The notes under the pieces were generated by a model. That model did no database searches, was not told the origin of the DNA, and saw only the letters and a program-made list of their open reading frames with translations. Positions 61,578 through 64,000 of a DNA stretch of 64,000 nt are shown here, piece after piece. Positions within the stretch are counted from its first letter, which is position 1; the number at the start of each line of letters is the position of its first letter. A program made the translations under genes and the position numbers. The DNA lies in the NCBI RefSeq assembly GCF_900100865.1, contig NZ_LT627734.1:62001-126000 (forward strand), in the 5' to 3' direction. The stretch comes from Candidatus Aquiluna sp. UB-MaderosW2red (lineage in GTDB: Bacteria > Actinomycetota > Actinomycetes > Actinomycetales > Microbacteriaceae).

Positions 61578-63131
61578 TTGACCAAAACAGGCGCAATCGC
61601 AACCCCACATTACCTAGCTTCCGCCGCCGGGCAGAAAGTCCTGGACGCCGGCGGGTCGGCTGTCGATGCGACAATCGCAGCAGCAGCGGTTTTAGCAGTT
61701 GTGTACCCGCACATGACAGGCCTCGGGGGTGACTCATGGTCAATGCTGCGCACTGCCAGCGGGGAAACTCTGGCTGTGAATGGAACAGGCATGCACCCAC
61801 GCGGTATCGACATTGCCGAAATTCTTTCGCACAACGGCGAGGCAATGCCGCTATTCGGAGCTCCTTCCTCGCCTGTACCCGGCGCAGTAAAAGCGTGGTC
61901 CGCAATGCACGATCTGGCAGGAAAATTGGAATGGTCAGTTCTAATGGAGGACGCGATTTCACTCGCCGAAAATGGAGTTCAAGTTTCTCCGGCCCTCGCT
62001 CGAGACCTGAATCAGCTGTGGCCAGAAATCAGTCGGGACCGGGGGATTAGCGACACATTCTCGTCAACTCATTCCGGGCCCAAGCAGGCTGGTGATGCAC
62101 TTATTCAGGGAGCTCTGGCGTCGTCGCTGATCTCCATAGCCACGGAAGGTCCCAACGCTTTTTATTCAGGCAGCCTTGCAACCAGTCTCATCAAAGGGAT
62201 GAGGGCTCTTGGGTCCGCAGTCACCGATGAAGATTTTGCCCTTCAAGAATCTGAGACGCTTTCAGCCCTCAGCGTCGATTATCGCGGACACCGAATCTCA
62301 ACCGCTCCACCGAACTCTCAAGGATTTACTCTCGTCCAGATGCTCAATGTTTTGGAAAGGAGTGGCTTGGATATAGATGACCCAGTCTCCTTTGGCGAAG
62401 TGGCAACATTATTTTCACTTGGAAATTCCGAGCGGGATAACCACCTAGCGGATCCCCGCTTTACTCAGATTGCACTGGACTACTTACTTTCGGATGATTA
62501 TGCAGCGGACTTACTTCGGCGCTCCCGCGACGGCCACTTGGAGAAAATACAGCCTCAACCTCTGGCATCTGGTGACACTATTGGCATTGCCGCGATCGAC
62601 TCAACGGGCCTCGCTGTGTCAAGTCTGCACAGCATATTTTACGCGTTTGGGGCACGTGTAATGGACCCTGGCACGGGGATCATCCTTCAAAATCGCTCCT
62701 CATCTTTCTCACTCAAATCTGAGCACCCCGCTTTCCTCCGGCCCGGAAGTCGACCCCCCAGTACACTCCTCCCGGTGTTGGTCGACCATCCGGATGGACG
62801 CCTGTCTGCTGTAGCAACAATGGGTGGGCGCTCGCAAGCTCAGGTGCAAGCACAACTCATTAATCGACTAACAAAGAACCAATCCCCCGGAGATGTTGTT
62901 GCCCAGCACCGTTTTGTTGTTGGCGCTTTCGGCCCCCGCCTCGAAGACTCAGTGGTGACTGAAAAAAAACTTGGGGACGAGGAGTGTTTAGACGCTCGAA
63001 GACGAGGATTTCTTGTCATCGAGTCGGAGGGCTTCGACGACCGTTGCGGCCACGCCCAAATCGTTCAGTTCGGGCCCGACGGCTTTGCTCTGGGCACAGA
63101 CCCGCGCGCTGATGGGCAGAGAGTAGATTAA
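61578..63131 (+). CDS. Gamma-glutamyltransferase-family hydrolase
   Basis: A 517-residue protein of the gamma-glutamyltranspeptidase family. The N-terminal block AGGSAVDATIAAAAVLAVVYP followed by GLGGDSWSML is typical. The self-processing and nucleophile Thr is expected at SGDTIGIAAIDSTGLA near residue 333; the following SLHSIFYAFGARVMDPGTGI matches the family. No signal peptide is seen, so it probably acts inside the cell on an imported gamma-glutamyl or acyl compound. It starts with TTG 61578, 3 bp after the ATPase gene, and its stop overlaps the exporter start by one base. Confidence 0.9.
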   Translation: MTKTGAIATPHYLASAAGQKVLDAGGSAVDATIAAAAVLAVVYPHMTGLGGDSWSMLRTASGETLAVNGTGMHPRGIDIAEILSHNGEAMPLFGAPSSPVPGAVKAWSAMHDLAGKLEWSVLMEDAISLAENGVQVSPALARDLNQLWPEISRDRGISDTFSSTHSGPKQAGDALIQGALASSLISIATEGPNAFYSGSLATSLIKGMRALGSAVTDEDFALQESETLSALSVDYRGHRISTAPPNSQGFTLVQMLNVLERSGLDIDDPVSFGEVATLFSLGNSERDNHLADPRFTQIALDYLLSDDYAADLLRRSRDGHLEKIQPQPLASGDTIGIAAIDSTGLAVSSLHSIFYAFGARVMDPGTGIILQNRSSSFSLKSEHPAFLRPGSRPPSTLLPVLVDHPDGRLSAVATMGGRSQAQVQAQLINRLTKNQSPGDVVAQHRFVVGAFGPRLEDSVVTEKKLGDEECLDARRRGFLVIESEGFDDRCGHAQIVQFGPDGFALGTDPRADGQRVD

Positions 63132-63910
63132 TGAGCATTGAAATCATCGTCGTCATAGCGTTGGCGGGCCTCTTCGCAGGCGCACTAAACGCAGCAGCCG
63201 GGGGTGGCACACTGATCACGTTCCCGGTCCTTGTGTGGCTTGGTATCCCGCCCATAACGGCCAACATTTGCTCTTCTGTTGGCCTCCTTACCGGTTACCT
63301 TGGGGGTGGCCTTGCCTATCGACGGGAACTAAGCGCACAGAAACGGCGCATCGGCACATTCACCGCAGTGAGTATCGCCGGCGGTGTCTTGGGTGCAGTG
63401 CTTTTACTCACTACTTCAGAGACAATGTTTGATGGACTTGTGCCATTCCTCGTTCTCGGGGCAGCAGCTCTCCTCGGGTTCCAGCCGCTATTGAGTAAAA
63501 AGCTTGCACAGCGCCAAAGAAAGTTGGTTGTCCCTGTGGCGCGGCCCAAGTCCAACGCTGGAGTGTCTCTGTGGGCCCAAATTGGCGTGATGGTAGCCGC
63601 GGTCTATGGCTCCTATTTTGGAGGAGGCCTCGGCGTGATGCTGCTTGCCGTGCTGGCGCTAACGATTAGTGATGATTTGCAGAAACTAAATGGGCTAAAG
63701 ACTCTACTGTCGCTATTCATCAATTTCATCGGCGTAATGGTATTCATCTCAACCGCTAGCGTCGACTGGGCCATCGTTGCCATCCTCGCGCCAGCAGCAC
63801 TTATTGGAGGAACGTTGGGCGGCTCGATTGCACGGAAGCTTCCCCCAGCCGCCCTTCGGACCTCGGTGGTCGTTTTCGCCACTGTCTCAGGGCTGACGCT
63901 TCTTTTTTAG
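63131..63910 (+). CDS. TauE/SafE-family membrane exporter
   Basis: The 259-residue protein has about eight hydrophobic segments and the TauE/SafE pattern: LAGLFAGALNAAAGGGTLIT near residue 12, ANICSSVGLLTGYLGGGLAY near 44 and the second-half repeat AAVYGSYFGGGLGVMLLAVL near 157. Members export sulfite, sulfoacetate and related anions. It is coupled to the transferase gene by TAATG. It would expel an acidic product of the pathway; a sulfur compound is possible but not shown. The last 90 bp of the window hold no gene. Confidence 0.9.
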   Translation: MSIEIIVVIALAGLFAGALNAAAGGGTLITFPVLVWLGIPPITANICSSVGLLTGYLGGGLAYRRELSAQKRRIGTFTAVSIAGGVLGAVLLLTTSETMFDGLVPFLVLGAAALLGFQPLLSKKLAQRQRKLVVPVARPKSNAGVSLWAQIGVMVAAVYGSYFGGGLGVMLLAVLALTISDDLQKLNGLKTLLSLFINFIGVMVFISTASVDWAIVAILAPAALIGGTLGGSIARKLPPAALRTSVVVFATVSGLTLLF

Positions 63911-64000
63911 TAAACTTGCAAGTTGGATCTCGAATTATGAACACCCGCACTTCTCTGAACTGAACCCCAGCGCAAGGGTTTCCCGTTTCTTCTAGCGTAA

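Overview
The window looks like part of the chromosome of a small-genome actinobacterium, most probably a freshwater or marine member of the Microbacteriaceae (Rhodoluna/Aquiluna-like). This is an inference from three things: actinobacterial protein types (histidine ammonia-lyase with a Cys-Ser-Gly centre, a DasR-like GntR regulator, a sugar ABC operon without its own ATPase), moderate GC with frequent GTG/TTG starts, and very tight gene packing with many 1-8 nt overlaps. No rRNA, tRNA, CRISPR array, integrase or intact transposase was seen.

Layout. 1-8.4 kb: end of purD, purC, a SulP anion transporter, the glycine cleavage genes gcvT-gcvH-gcvP and a succinate-semialdehyde-type dehydrogenase. 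8.4-9.0 kb: a Doc-type toxin-antitoxin pair. 9.1-15.2 kb: a complete histidine utilisation locus, hutH-hutI-hutU divergent from an IclR regulator and hutG, with a perfect 7+7 bp inverted repeat between them. 15.1-16.5 kb: a PIN/Phd toxin-antitoxin pair and a HicA-like pair. 16.7-19.9 kb: purS-purQ-purL. 19.9-23.1 kb: a defence-type cluster (Abi-like HEPN protein, nucleotidyltransferase, AbiEi/AbiEii) containing two 59-bp direct repeats. 23.3-24.3 kb: a zinc alcohol dehydrogenase followed by a strong terminator.

24.4-32.2 kb is an amino-sugar island: a GNAT protein resembling the acetyltransferase-like domain of animal O-GlcNAcase, a DasR-like regulator with AAGTGGTCTAC operators, a BadF-type sugar kinase, a SIS protein, a cytoplasmic GH84 hexosaminidase, and a binding protein with two permeases. 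The likely job is import of GlcNAc-containing oligomers or glycopeptides, internal hydrolysis and phosphorylation. 32.3-38.9 kb holds an MFS transporter, an HTH fragment, a T5orf172 protein, an NYN RNase-like protein and a large RecB-like nuclease/SF1 helicase.

38.9-54.1 kb is an accessory region rich in duplication and decay. A three-part cassette (large multidomain protein, ~122-aa protein, N-formylglutamate amidohydrolase) occurs twice, once intact and once with the hydrolase reduced to a relic. A third hydrolase copy is split by a segment that carries a dead cytosine methyltransferase. The 141-bp leader before the hydrolase is about 98% identical between two copies whose coding sequence has diverged much further. 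A TPR operon with a 47-codon small gene lies between the cassettes. An EVE-HNH nuclease and another decayed gene follow. This cassette family is the best candidate here for an undescribed system.

54.1-63.9 kb is a catabolic island: BtpA-like protein divergent from a DeoR regulator, FGGY kinase, short-chain dehydrogenase, polar amino-acid-type ABC transporter with two near-duplicate permeases, gamma-glutamyltransferase-family hydrolase and a TauE/SafE exporter. The genes are nearly all translationally coupled, so they probably serve one substrate, which cannot be named from the sequence.
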